From: Vigna angularis
Taxonomy: Eukaryota; Streptophyta; Magnoliopsida; Fabales; Fabaceae
NCBI RefSeq assembly: GCF_016808095.1
Contig: NC_068979.1
Span: 14,275,001 to 14,339,000 of the forward strand
Reading direction: 5' to 3'
DNA: 64,000 nucleotides
This document shows, in pieces, positions 38,901-50,092 of this stretch. The stretch's first letter is position 1. Every line of letters begins with the position of its first letter. The notes under the pieces are model-generated. The model was not told the DNA's origin, searched no databases, and worked only from the letters and a program-made list of their open reading frames with translations. The position numbers were made by a program, and so were the translations under genes.

Positions 38901-40449
38901 CTCTTCCATGATGGTTAGAGAATTAAGCTTGGTGGAGAGTTTCAGAGACCTAAGGTTGCAGTTCAATCTAGAACCGGACAACATCAAATGCTGTAACCTT
39001 AGGATATCTAGTGACGTGTTTGACCGGATCAGAATGAAGCAATTAGAAGATGAAGAATTAATGAAGATAAGAGGCGCGCTCGGTACAGATCAAGCAAAGG
39101 AGTTTGACGCTGGACCGGACGGTCTAGTACGCTATATGGGTAGGACGTGCGTTCCAAACGATGGGGATCTGAAGAGAATTATCCTGGAGGAAGGACATCA
39201 CAGCCGTCTTAGCATGCACCCTGGCATGACTAAGATGTATCAAGACCTCAGGAAGACGTTCTGGTGGCCTGGAATGAAGAGCGATGTCGCACGCTTTGTG
39301 ACGTCTTGTTTAACTTGCCAGCGTGCAAAAGCTGAACACCAAAGACCGGGCGGCCTACTGCAACCTCTGGAAATTCCCGAATGGAAGTGGGACAGCATTT
39401 CAATGGACTTCGTGACTCACTTACCTCGCACGGTCAAGAATCACGATTCCATTTGGGTGATAGTGGATCGTCTAACGAAGAGTGCTCACTTCCTAGCGGT
39501 TAACTTGAAGATGTCAATGACTAACTTGGCAAAGCTTTACATCAAGGAGATCGTTCGTCTACATGGAGTGCCGTCCAGCATTATCTCTGACCGAGACACG
39601 AGATTCACCTCTCAGTTTTGGCAATCCCTGCAAAGTGAACTGGGCAGCAAACTTCAAATGAGTTCAGCGTACCATCCTCAGACGGACGGTCAATCCGAGA
39701 GAACCATCCAGACGCTCGAAGATTTATTAAGGACGTGCGTGCTCGATCACATGGGCGTTTGGGATGAAGTCTTGCCGTTAGTGGAGTTCACCTACAACAA
39801 CAGCTTCCAGTCCAGCATTGGAATGGCTCCCTTCAAAGCTCTTTACGGACGTAAGTGCCGCACGCCACTTTGCTGGTTTCAAGAAGGAGAGAACGTATTG
39901 ACGGGACCGGAACTCATTCAACAAACGACTGAAAAGGTGAAGTTAATTCAAGAGAGGCTGAAGACGTCTAGAAGCAGGCAGAAATCATATGCAGATAAGA
40001 GAAGAAGGCCGTTAGAGTTCAAAGCTGGTGATCACGTATTCCTTAGACTGAATCCAACCACTGGAGTAGGCAAAGCTATGCGATCAAAGAAGTTGTCTCC
40101 CAAGTTCGTAGGGCCGTATCAGATCATAAGGAAGATTGGACCAGTAGCATACGAGCTAGCCTTGCCTCCCCAATTGTCCAACCTTCATCCGGTGTTTCAC
40201 GTTTCTCAACTCTGGAAATACATAGCGGATCCCTCGCACATATTGGAGCTAGATGACGTTCGTCTTCGTCAAGACCGAACGCTGGAAATGAAGCCGGTTC
40301 GAGTGGAAGACGTTCGCACCAAGTTATACAAGGGAAAGGACGTTCGGTTGGTGAAAGTTGTATGGGACGACAAGACGGGCGACTCTACATGGGAAGTGGA
40401 GGATGCCATGAAGGACTTATACCCTCATCTATTCCCTGGTAAGATTTAA
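35930..40449 (+). CDS. Tekay gag-pol, remainder (gag, protease, RT, RNase H, integrase, chromodomain)
   Basis: The frame is open throughout. It has a coiled-coil region of repeated [14 protein letters not shown], the gag core ([20 protein letters not shown]), two zinc knuckles ([13 protein letters not shown] and [14 protein letters not shown]), protease ([13 protein letters not shown]), RT (FIDDILIYS), RNase H ([20 protein letters not shown]), integrase HHCC ([19 protein letters not shown]), then the DDE core ([43 protein letters not shown]) and a C-terminal chromodomain ([18 protein letters not shown]). Chromodomains steer integration to marked heterochromatin. All catalytic residues are visible. 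The first 17 codons lie at 27127-27178, across the insertion, so the gene is disrupted but otherwise undamaged. Confidence 0.94.
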
Positions 40450-40484
40450 TTTTCGAGGACGAAAATTTTTGTAGTTAGGGGGAT

Positions 40485-42982
40485 TGTCACGTCACATTTA
40501 ATACACTGCTGAGTCACCTAGTTGCTTCCATAAATACCCCACGTCATTTGCTCAGAAACATTAAACACCCACCCTGAACTCCATGCATGCACGCCACTTG
40601 TCAAAATGGAAGCTTCTGAAGTCAGTAGTGGGGTGCAGGTGTCGACAGGAGGGATGTTCGTTAGTTTGAAAGTGGGATTTGAACAAAAGTGATTTTTCTG
40701 GAAAACCTCCCACTCTCCTGCGCGCACCTCCTCCCCTTCCAAACTCAGATTTTCCATTTCTCCTCCTTCTCTCTAGAACCCTTCTCCTTCTCTCTTCTGC
40801 AACTTAACATTCTCTTCTCCGATCACGTTTCAGAACCGTAGAAAACGTTCCCTACACCGTGAGCTCCATCTTGGACCGAACAACTTCCAACTCTGTAACC
40901 GGTAAGTTTCCCAACCTAGACGCTCGTTTCTGGATTTCCTGCAAACCCAGATTCAGCTGCATGCAAGGGTGTAAACTAAGTCCCTGCGTTTTCTTTTGGT
41001 TAGTTTTAGTTGAGGAGCTTAAGAGAAAAGTTGAGAATAGAAAGCCACATTTGGACGAGTCAAGATCTCTCTTAGAACGATCACTACTGATCCGGGTAAG
41101 GGAAGCTTATTAAATTTAATTTTTGAGTTATACTGTGTTGTATGAATGTTCTGTGAATTATACTGTGTTGGATGAATGTTCTGTGAATTATATTAAGTAT
41201 GATCTATGGTATTTGATTTTGGTATATGATTATGAGGATGAGATGATGCATGATAAGTAGGAAATGTACTATTGTATGATTAAACTGAAATATGAAATAT
41301 ATGATAAGATGAGTATTTGAAAGTATATGATGAGAAATGTATAATGTAAATGAAACTGTGATTTTGAATTCTCTTATGATATTGAACGTTCGTCATCGAA
41401 CGTTCTTTGACCGTTCGGTGTTATTACCAAATTCAATTGTAAAGGAATTCTTTCATTTGGAAAGAATTCTGTTTGAGGACGAACGCCCTCTTGTATTAGA
41501 GCTACGTTTGAGCGATCGGCCGAACGTAGATATCCTGAGTATTTTGTGAGAATTGAGAAACCTATAAAAGTAACTTTGAACTCTTAGTCATTTTGCGACG
41601 CTCGTCCCAAAGCATACGTTATAAGTAGCGCTCGGTCTTATACCGAACGCCAGTTCTTTCCGTAATTACCAAATGATTAGAAATAACGTTCGTCCTGAAC
41701 TTTCATAGCGTTCGTCTTAAACTTAAATTACGTTTGTTCTAAATTTCAGTAAATTCGCGTACCGAGTTCGGTCATTTACTGGCAGTCGGTTTACTCTAAC
41801 TAAATTGTCCTTTGTACATTTAATACTCGTCTTTTGTATCTCCATCCAGTTGGATTTGACTCTGAATCTTGGTACTTAATTTATTCTAAGTATAAATCAA
41901 ATCGTTCTAGAGTCAGTTCATATAACTGATTCAAATTGTAATGACGTTCGTCATGTAAAATGCGTCAGCTTTATTCTTTTGAAAAGAGGACCTCTCGGTC
42001 TCGCTTTTGACGTTCGTCCTCGTTATGAAGAGGATTGAACGCTCGTCCTTTTATGAAAGTGGAACAAAGAATGAAAATGTTATTAAGAGGAAAAATTATA
42101 ATGTGCGAACAGTATGAGAGCTGAAATTATGATTGTGGATTTTGAACGAGCGTTCCAGGGAAGAACGACTCTTGAATGGAATTGAAATGGTAAAGTATGA
42201 ATGTGGTAAGCTTAGATGGTAGTTCATCCTGATATTCCGTGAGTGCTCGTTCTCAAGTAGAGAGGAGTATGTCATGTGTGGGAATGGCAGGAGGTCATAG
42301 TCCATAACTGTAACTTGGACAGAACGGACTAACCTCAGGTGGCGACTGATGATTATTCCAGTTATCCCACATGTGTGCACGAACGCCTTAGCTACACAGT
42401 ATTCATACAGTCCGGACATTTTGTCTAGTATCAGTAATTGGTTTGAGGGAATGAATTTATTTAAATACATGTTGTGATTATTTGATTTGTTGATATGTTA
42501 TGAAATGTTGATTTACTTGAATTAAATTCAATAAGCTTACCCTTCGTTTTCCATTGTGTTGTCTGTATCTGTACGTCCGTCTTGTCCTTGCAATGATCAT
42601 CCGTGTGGATGTGAGCAGAGGGAGATGCATCTCTGGAAGAAACGCTTGAAGAAGGAATTCTGGCTGAAGAGAATTTAGTGGAAATTGAAGTGAAGGCCGA
42701 ACAGTAGGACGTTCGGTTATGTTTTAGTCTAGTTAGAATAGTGGGCCGTTAGAGCGAGTGCCCTTTTTGCTTTATGTTGAATATTTGAACGTTCGGTATT
42801 TATTTTTGTAAACCGTTCGTTCTTATTACTTAGTGAACGCTCGTAAAATTTTATGCATCTATGTAAGGCCGTTCGGCCACCTGCGAGGTTTATCTCGTTA
42901 TTTTGTAAGACTGTTTTGTTATATTAATACATGTGAATATTCTATTATATACTTGATGACTGTATAATTTTGGGATGTTACA
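40485..42982 (+). repeat. 3' LTR of the Tekay element, full length (2498 bp)
   Basis: It follows the purine tract GTAGTTAGGGGGA, begins TGTCACGTCAC and ends GATGTTACA before GATCA. It retains the 350-bp pyrimidine-rich segment lost from the 5' LTR. ACGTTCGTC and GAACGCTCGT words are dense throughout. Confidence 0.93.
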
Positions 42983-43167
42983 GATCAAATTTCTGAAGAA
43001 GTTCAGTAGAAAGAAGAAAAAGAAGAAGGAACTTGAGCTTTACTTGGTCAAGCTAATGACGTTAAAAGAGCGCTTGCTGGGAGGCAACCCAGTGGATTTA
43101 AAAACTTTTGATTTGGTTTTGTAACTTTTAATTTGTGGACATTATTTTGTAAATATTTTGTTGGATA

Positions 43168-43336
43168 CAGCATCTACTGAAGGATGCTAGGTGGTTAAGT
43201 ATCTACTGAAGGATACTAAGTTTGTAACACCTACTGATGGGTGTTAGTGAGAAAATTTTGCACCTACTGATGGGTGTTGGTAAGTCTGTAACACCTACTG
43301 ATGGGTGTTGGTAAGTTTGAAACACCTACTGATGGG
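43168..43336 (+). ncRNA. TACTGA(A/T)G-loop hairpin array in the W-box element
   Basis: Six units are present: AGCATC/GATGCT, AGTATC/GATACT, AACACC/GGTGTT, CACC/GGTG with a possible G-U pair, AACACC/GGTGTT, and a decayed AACACC/GGTCTT. The extra unit relative to 31431-31570 shows copy-number change. Confidence 0.65.
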
Positions 43337-43539
43337 TCTTGGTGGATTTTGGGTCAGGCTCGTGACGTTAAACAAGCGCTACCTGGGAGGCAACCCAGTT
43401 GATTGATTGTTTTTGTTTGTTTTATTTTAGTTAGGGTTTGCATAAGTATTTTAAACATTGAATTGTAGGGAACCAGTGAGGGGCATGTCTAGGAGGCACG
43501 TAGGTTAAGAAAAGAAGGAGAAGAGCACATCACGAAAGT

Positions 43540-43614
43540 GCCGCTGAGCGGTACTCTCGCAGATGGGCTTTAGTTCCCCTTAGCGGGACCCGAGCCCATT
43601 AGGGTATTTTTATA
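43540..43614 (+). promoter_or_regulatory. Promoter-like module upstream of the mini-ORF
   Basis: One palindrome GCCGCTGAGCGGT, a GAGCCCATTAGGG box and TATTTTTATA (43605-43614). This element keeps the internal palindrome even though its LTR has exchanged the U3 palindromes for W-boxes. Confidence 0.5.
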
Positions 43615-43868
43615 CCCTAAGTTGCGCATTTGCTCATACTTTCTGACTCTTCTCTGCACACACACTCCTACATACCTTTTCAAAGGTTCTCTACAACTTT
43701 TCCCTCATCCCTCTTTAGAAAATCTCCCTTCCACTCACTTGCTCACTAGTTTTCCATCTAAGTTTGGGGTTGGGAGAGAGCATCATTGAAGGGGCTGATT
43801 TCTTCATTGTGGTTTACTAATGCTTAATAATGTATCTTTTGGTTTTGTGAATTATGTTTGATGCAGGG

Positions 43869-43946
43869 ATGGCCTCCTCATTGGGCAAAAAGAATCAAGA
43901 CTATAAGATCCAAGAAGAGGAAGATACAGAGGACAACTCAGATTGA
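43869..43946 (+). CDS. 25-codon mini-ORF, internally deleted ORF2 (W-box element)
   Basis: The 78-nt frame MASSLGKKNQDYKIQ...EDNSD is the same deletion product as at 17127 and 21883, with three or four amino-acid changes and no frame loss. The hairpin 43958-43983 follows after 11 nt, the same spacing as after full ORF2. The deletion therefore predates the split between the W-box element and array units A and B. Confidence 0.5.
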   Translation: MASSLGKKNQDYKIQEEEDTEDNSD

Positions 43947-43957
43947 TGAGGAGCTGA

Positions 43958-43983
43958 GATAACATTTACGGATGAATGTTATC
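43958..43983 (+). ncRNA. Nine-base-pair hairpin after the mini-ORF, loop TACGGATG
   Basis: Stem GATAACATT/AATGTTATC shows a compensated change against GATAGCATT/AATGCTATC elsewhere. The loop differs at one base. Confidence 0.65.
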
Positions 43984-45233
43984 ATATGCTTATGCTTTTG
44001 TTGGTTTAAGTTTTCTAAACTTATTTATTTTTTGTTTTAGATTAGGCTTTGATGTACTCTATTGGAAACCTGTTTTGTTATGATGGTTTGCTATTAACTG
44101 TGATTGTGTGATAAGTAATGCTTGATGATGATTAGTGATTGATTGATGTTGAGATAGATGTGCACATTAAAATGCTTATACAGGTGATTCACAAGCTTTG
44201 TGAACAAATGCAGGATATCATGATTGTGATTGTGAAATTAAGCAGCATGTGTATGTCAAATGTGAATGAGCTTATATGTGAGGTTTTGAGCTCCAGAGTT
44301 TTTTGCATGATTGAATGCTATTACTTTGAAAGCATGAATGACTTTGCCCAGGTTTTCTATGATTGAATCAATTGCTTGTTTTGCATCATGTGATCAAGGT
44401 CGTTTGTTGGAACCCTTTTTATTGGCCAAATTCATAAAGTTAGCCTACTAAAAGAGAACACTTTGTGTTCTATCCTTTGAACCCTTAGCCTTGAACATAC
44501 ATTGAAAACCCTTGATTGAAAATCTTTACCTTGAGTTAAGTAGAAGATCTTGTGTGGTATTGTTAAATGTTCAAGTTTGGGGTTGTTGGGAAAACATGAA
44601 AAAGGAAAAGCATTGAGCTAAGAGCTAAAAAAGTAAGAATATGCAAAGAAGAAGAAAAAGAAAAGAAAAAAAAAAGTAGCAAAGCTCAATGCAAATGCAA
44701 AGGCAAGTTGGGAAGAATAAGAAAAATTGTGTTGTTATGATTCTCTTAACTCAAGGATTTTGTGATCCAAAAAAACCAATTTTCTCGTTAGCCCAGCCAC
44801 ATTATAAGCCATTGAAAAGTCCTTGTGATGATGCATGCTTGTGAATGTTTTTGATTGTGGTAAAATGAAAGGCAAAGTTGATTCATGTAACATTGTGATA
44901 GTGGAGCGAATGAGTGAAACACTTTACCTCTTATACACTTGTGTGTTGACTGAAACACTTTACCTAGTGAGGAAATATTCCATAAGCACATGAACATCCA
45001 TGCTTAATTGATTGATCATTCATGAAAAATAGCATTTGTTGGAATTTAAATGACTTTGTGAACACTAAAGCATGTGCACATCTTGATTGAACTCTTGGTC
45101 ATAAGTTTGAGTGAAGTTGTTACTTATCTTGAAAAAGAGGATTTTTGAATGAGTGAACCATCATATGAATTGGTTGAAGATTGAGTTACATCTTGTTTGC
45201 TTGAGGACAAGCAAAGTTCTAAGTTTGGGGTTG

Positions 45234-46496
45234 TGATAAAGTTGAAAAACTGTTATTTTCATGCTTAAAATTGACACAAAAAGCAACCTTTACACTTAGA
45301 AACTAGCTTGAAATCATGCTTTTATCCATATTTTCAGAAATAAGAGAGCTGGACAGGTTTATGCTTGATTTCAGTTTTTTTGTGCAGGTTTTAAGGTGAA
45401 TTTAGTGAAAGAAGTGAAGAAGGAGAGAGATGGAATCAGAACAGTCAACCAGAAACCAGAAAAGTCAACCAGTCAACCAGAAAAGTCAATCAGTCAACCA
45501 AAAAGTCAACCAATCAACCAAAAAGTCAACCAGTCAACCAGACGAGTTTTGGGCCAGTTGTATGCGATTTTATGATCTGTTTGGGCCTGGACCCGTTTTC
45601 TATTATTTTTATGTCCTATTTAAAGACCTAGATGTCTTAAGGTTGGTATCTTTGGCACAAACGAAGCAAACACTCTCTCTTCCACCCCTTTGAAGGAGGA
45701 TCTTGGATGCTCAGGCTACCTCTTCACCTTTCTAGGGTTTTATCTTTCATTCTTTCATTATTGTTCATCTAGGTTCACCATGAATATGGTGAACTAAACC
45801 TTGTATGTTTGTTGGGGAATCAATGTAATCTTTTGAAGCTCTCATATATGGAATTTGTGCTTGCATCTTAATCTAAGATTTATGCTTTCTTTCATCATTA
45901 GTTAGGGTTTTTCCTCTTTGCTTAATGCTTGCTTTGTTTAACTTATTCAATGCATGATTATTGATTTTGTCGATACGGGAACGTACGGGGAAGTCCAGAT
46001 CCGGGGAATCTCTCCCAATATTATATTGGTTGTCGTTAAGCTCCTGTGCTAAGAGAACTAATTATTAGGAATGCTAGAAATCGTATGAACTCGTAATTAG
46101 GGATAGGCCTTTTTGACAAGGTAATTTAGAGAGTGGCATTAACAATGATGATTTGAATGTTGAATTCCTAAAATATATGAGAGTAGATAAGATGAAATTG
46201 ACCCCCAACAACATATTCATATATATATTTCATTGAAAGTGCTTGTCTTTTGCTTTTGCCATTGATCAAAACCTCATGCATACATGTTTAATTTCTGTTT
46301 TGCATATTAAACCTCAATTATTTCGTCCTTAAGTCTTAGCTAATCAACAAACCACACAACTAAACTAGGCCGTGAGTCCTTTGGGAGAACGATACTTGGT
46401 CTTACCAAGTTTATTACTTGAACGATTCGGTCATACTTGCCGATTGTAAAACAAGTTTGTGACATCATATTTTGGTGATCATAAATTTGTCCATCA
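45234..46496 (+). repeat. 3' LTR of the W-box Athila-like element
   Basis: It is 1263 bp, from TGATAAAG to TCCATCA, then CTCTT. The eight W-boxes are at 45443-45537 and TATTTAAAG at 45617-45625. Confidence 0.92.
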
Positions 46497-46689
46497 CTCT
46501 TCTCCTTCTTTTCTTAACCTACGTGCCTCCTAAACATGCCCCTCACTGGTTCCCTGCAATTCAATTCTCAGGTTACTTATGCACAACCCTATTATACTAC
46601 TACAATGAAACAAACAGAAACAATCAATCAACTGGGTTGCCTCCTAGGTAGCGCTTGTTTAACATCACGAGCCTGACCCAAAATCCACC

Positions 46690-46833
46690 AACACCTATCA
46701 GTAGGTGTTACAATACTTACCAACACCCATCAGTAGGTGCAAAATTTTCTCACCAACACCCATCAGTAGGTCTTACACACTTAGCATCCTTTAGTAGATG
46801 CTATATCCAACTAGCATCCTTCAGTAGATGCTA
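46690..46833 (-). ncRNA. Hairpin array in unit B
   Basis: On the plus strand the loops read TATCAGTA, CATCAGTA, CTTTAGTA and CTTCAGTA. The stems AACACC/GGTGTT and TAGCATC/GATGCTA (twice) are intact; one unit is imperfect. Confidence 0.6.
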
Positions 46834-46906
46834 TGTCCAACAAAATATTTACAAAATAATGTCCACAAATTAAAAGTTACAAAAACAAAAATAAAATCAA
46901 AAGTTT

Positions 46907-48454
46907 TTAAATCACTGGGTTGCCTCCCAACAAGCGCTCTTTTAACGTCATTAGCTTGACCCAGTAAAGCTCAAGTTCCTTCTTCTTTTTCTTCTTCCTA
47001 CTAAACTTCTTCAGAAATTTGATCAAACCAGGAACCTGTTGCAGTGTCTCAATCATAGGAACTTTAATCTCCAATTTCTTGAAGATTTCCATAAAGCACT
47101 TAAATTTCTTTTCCTTCCTATGATTCTTCTTTAGATGAGGATGGGATTTTTCATATGATTTCTTCTTCTTTCCTCTCATCTTCTTTTTCTTCCTTTTTCT
47201 TTCCCTAAATTTTCTCTTTTTCTTTTCTTTTATTTTTTTCTTCCCTTTTCTTTTTCTTTTCAACTTCTTTATTTTCACACAAATTTTCTTTCTCTCTTCT
47301 CTCTCAACCACTTCTTTTTCTTTTTCTTCATCTTTATTTTTCTCACTCAACTCTTCTTTTTCTTTTCTCTCTATCTTTTCCTCATCTCCCCCTATTTTTT
47401 TATCATCAAGAATCTTTTCACTTTGAGTGACAATGGCTTGCCCTTCTTCCTTAAGGTTAACTTCAGTATTAACCTCCTCATTCAATCTCTGACTAATGTA
47501 ATGAAGGTGCATCTTCATCCTTTTACATGATTCTTCAATGCTTTTCTGAGTAGCGTCAGAATTTTTCAAAAATCGCTGAAGGGTTTCATCCAAACTATCC
47601 AAACTTCCTGATAGAACAAGTTGTTGTTGTTGCTTGCTAAATTGCCCTGATTGTCCAGCTTGCCCACTTTGTTCTTGACCAATACTTGGGTGTGGTTTCC
47701 ACCCTTCATTGAAGTTTCCCTGACAGTATGGAAATTGATTGGCCGTGAAGTTAACATCCTCTAAAGCTTCCACTGGAAAGGCGCATTGACCATTGATATG
47801 GTCACCCCCACATAATTCACACATCAATTCACACATCTGTGGTTGAACCTGTGCAACAGTCTATAACTCTTTTGGCAATTGTTCAAGTATCTTTGTGAGA
47901 TTCTCCAATTGTTGAGTTATTAACTTGTTCTGAGCTATCAAGGCATCATTGGATTGCAACTGTAGAACTCCTTTTTGTTGAATAGGAGCTCCTCTTTCAC
48001 TGTTCCACTTATTGTCATTCGTAGTCATGTTTTCAATTATTTCTGTGGCTTCCTCTGGAGTTTTCCATTTGATATTGCCTCCAGCTGAGGCGTCAAGCAT
48101 CATCATGGTTTGTGAACCAAGACCTCCAAGGAAGATTAGGACTACTTCTCCTTCGTTAAATCCATGCGTGGGAGGCTTTCTTAATAGACTTTTGTACCTG
48201 TCCCATGCGTGACCTAGTGTTTCCTCCATGCCTTGTGCAAATGAAGAGATCTCTTGCTTCCCTTTGTTGATTTTAAAGCTTTGTTGTTGCCATTGTTGTT
48301 GTGGTTGGTTCTCAAATTGTCCAGCAGCTTGCCAAAATTGGCTTTGATCCATGCTTGAGTGAGGTTCCCACCAGTGGTTGAGATTACTTTGATAGAATTG
48401 AGTGTCCATATAGTTAAATTCTTGATCAAATTGCATTCTGCAGACATTAGGCAC
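46907..48454 (-). pseudogene. Athila-like gag with zinc knuckle and lysine-rich tail, no protease (unit B)
   Basis: This is one frame broken by a single TAG near 47860. The N-terminal part (47861-48454) holds a Gln-rich head, a shortened gag core (QEISSFAQGMEETLGHAWDR, FLGGLGSQTMMMLDASAGGN) and the QLENLTKILEQLPKEL helix. The C-terminal part (46907-47836) holds the knuckle CELCGGDHINGQC, a Gln-rich stretch, then about 110 residues very rich in Lys and Glu, then MEIFKKLEIKVPMIETLQQV and LKERLLGGNP. The IFKKLEI segment is what precedes protease in Athila polyproteins; here the frame ends instead. It is the best-preserved copy of this gag type in the window. Confidence 0.8.
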
Positions 48455-48544
48455 AAAACTCTAGAAAATATTTGTTAGCACAAAAAGATAGAGAAGATAG
48501 ATAAAAACAAATCAAAGGATATAATTGAAAAGATAAGAAGATAG

Positions 48545-48665
48545 GAAATAAAAACAGAAAAATAAAATAAAATAAAATAAAAACAGAAAATAAAATAAAA
48601 TAAAATAAAATAAAATAAAATAAAAACCAAAAAATAAAATAAAATAAAATAAAAACTGAAAAATA
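48545..48665. repeat. (AAAAT)n microsatellite, leader of unit B
   Basis: AAAATA runs with short interruptions lie beside the primer site, equivalent to 19085-19175. Confidence 0.85.
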
Positions 48666-48764
48666 TAAACAGAAAAAATAAAAAATTCGAAATTTAAATT
48701 AAAAATTCAAAAACAAGTCAAAGATAATCAATAATCAAACAAATAAACTAGTTAAACCACGAGT

Positions 48765-48781
48765 CCCCGGCAACGGCGCCA
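48765..48781 (-). other. Primer-binding site, tRNA-Asp type, intact (unit B)
   Basis: On the minus strand this is TGGCGCCGTTGCCGGGG, six bases from LTR 3. Confidence 0.9.
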
Positions 48782-48787
48782 AAAACT

Positions 48788-50092
48788 TGATGGACAAATT
48801 TATGAACACCGAAATACGGCGTCACAAACTTGTTTTACAATCGGCAAGTATGACCGAATCGTTTCAAGTAATAAACTTGGTAAGACCAAGTATCGTTCTC
48901 CCAAAGGACTCACGACCTAGTTTAGTTATGTGATTTGTTGATTAGCTAAGACTTAAGAACGAAATAATTGGATTTTATATGCAAAAGACGAAAATAAACA
49001 TGTATGCATGAGGGTGATCAATGGCTAAAACAAAAATACAAATACTTTCAATGGAATATATGGATGAGTATGTTGTGGGGTTTATCAATTTCATCTTATC
49101 CACTCTCATATATTTTAGGAATTCAACATTCAATTCATCATTGTTAATGCCACTCTCTAAATTACCTTTCAAGAAGGCTTCTCCCTAATTACGAGTTCAT
49201 ACGATTCCTAGCATCCCTAATAATTAGTTCATTCAGCGCAGGAGCTTAACGACAACCAATATACTATTGGGAGAAATTCCCCAGATCTAGACTTCCCCGT
49301 ACGTTTCCGTATCGACAAAATCAATAATCATGCAGTGAATGAGTTAAACAAAGCAAGCATTGAGCAAAGAAGGAAAACCCTAACTAATGATGAAAGAAAG
49401 CATAGGTCTTAAATGTAAGATGTAAAAACAAATTCCATATATGAGAGTTTCATAAGACTACATTGATTCCCCAACAACAATACAAGGTTTAGTTCACCAT
49501 ATTCATGGTGAAACTAGATGAACAATAATGAAGTAAGGAAAGATAAAACCCTAAAAAGGTGAAGAGGTAGCCTGAGCATCCAAGATCCTCCTTCAAAGGG
49601 GTGGAAGAGAGAGTATTTGCTTCGTCACAGCCAAAGATACAAACCCTAGGAAACCCTAAAGCTTATATACTATTCGTAAATTACAGAAAAATTAGGCCCA
49701 AGCCCATAAGTGTGCCGCTCAGCGGTAAAGTACCGCTAAGCAGTAAGTGCGCGAGCTCGATTCTTCCCCTCAGCTGCCATTTTGCCCCTCAGCGGATCCA
49801 ACGTGACTTCCTGAGTGCCGCTCAGCGGTAAACTGCCGCTGAGCGGTAGTTCCGGCTCCTCCTTTTGCACTTTTTGATGTCTTTTCTGATTCCCTTTCTC
49901 TCCTTCTTCACTTCTTTCACCAAATTCACCTTAAAACCTGCACAAAAACATTGAAATTAAGCATAAACCTGTCCAGCTCTCTTATTTCTGAAAATATGAA
50001 TAAAAGCATGATTTCAAGCTAGTTTCTAAGGATAAAGGTTGCTTTTAGTATCTATTTTAAGCATGAAAATAACAGTTTTTCAACTGTTATCA
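48788..50092 (-). repeat. Athila-like LTR 3, shared by units B and C
   Basis: It is 1305 bp and nearly identical to LTR 2, with a handful of substitutions in the palindrome cluster. It is 5' LTR for unit B and adjoins the 3' end of unit C. Confidence 0.9.

Larger units (their letters stand above)
24824..42982 (+). mobile_element. Ty3/gypsy chromovirus, Tekay (Del) type, with nested insertion
   Basis: The LTRs are 2148 and 2498 bp and begin TGTCAC and end GATGTTACA, flanked by GATCA. The primer site is tRNA-iMet. One gag-pol frame with a C-terminal chromodomain is interrupted only by the 8746-bp element at 27179-35924. Without that insert its own length is about 9.4 kb. Confidence 0.94.
42988..45233 (+). 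other. 3' internal part of the W-box Athila-like element
   Basis: It holds the end of gag (to about 43100), CTGGG/CCCAG hairpins at 43077-43092 and 43383-43398, the hairpin array, the promoter-like module, the mini-ORF, a TACGGATG hairpin and about 1.2 kb of conserved non-coding sequence (43984-45233) with the same small stems as 33338-34576. Confidence 0.85.
22309..46496 (+). mobile_element. Athila-like non-autonomous element with W-box LTRs, carrying nested insertions
   Basis: The LTRs are 1264 and 1263 bp, flanked by CTCTT. Without the nested Tekay element its own length is about 6 kb: LTR, tRNA-Asp primer site, leader, decayed gag with lysine-rich tail, hairpin array, promoter-like module, mini-ORF, 3' non-coding region and LTR. 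It has no protease, RT or integrase. Its LTR ends (TGATAA...TCCATCA) and 3' non-coding region are shared with the other Athila-like elements here, but its U3 differs. Confidence 0.92.
46502..48787 (-). mobile_element. Athila-like internal unit B, 5' half
   Basis: This continues 20603-22308 after removal of the insert. In minus-strand sense it has the primer site, leader simple repeat, gag, hairpin array (46690-46833) and CTGGG/CCCAG-type hairpins (46915-46930, and 46632-46647 with one broken pair). Confidence 0.9.

Noticed and set aside
43809..43866. Short GT...AG segment just before the mini-ORF (ends TTTGATGCAG)
   Set aside because: About 58 bp is shorter than usual plant introns, and the donor is weak; a longer intron with an unseen donor remains possible.
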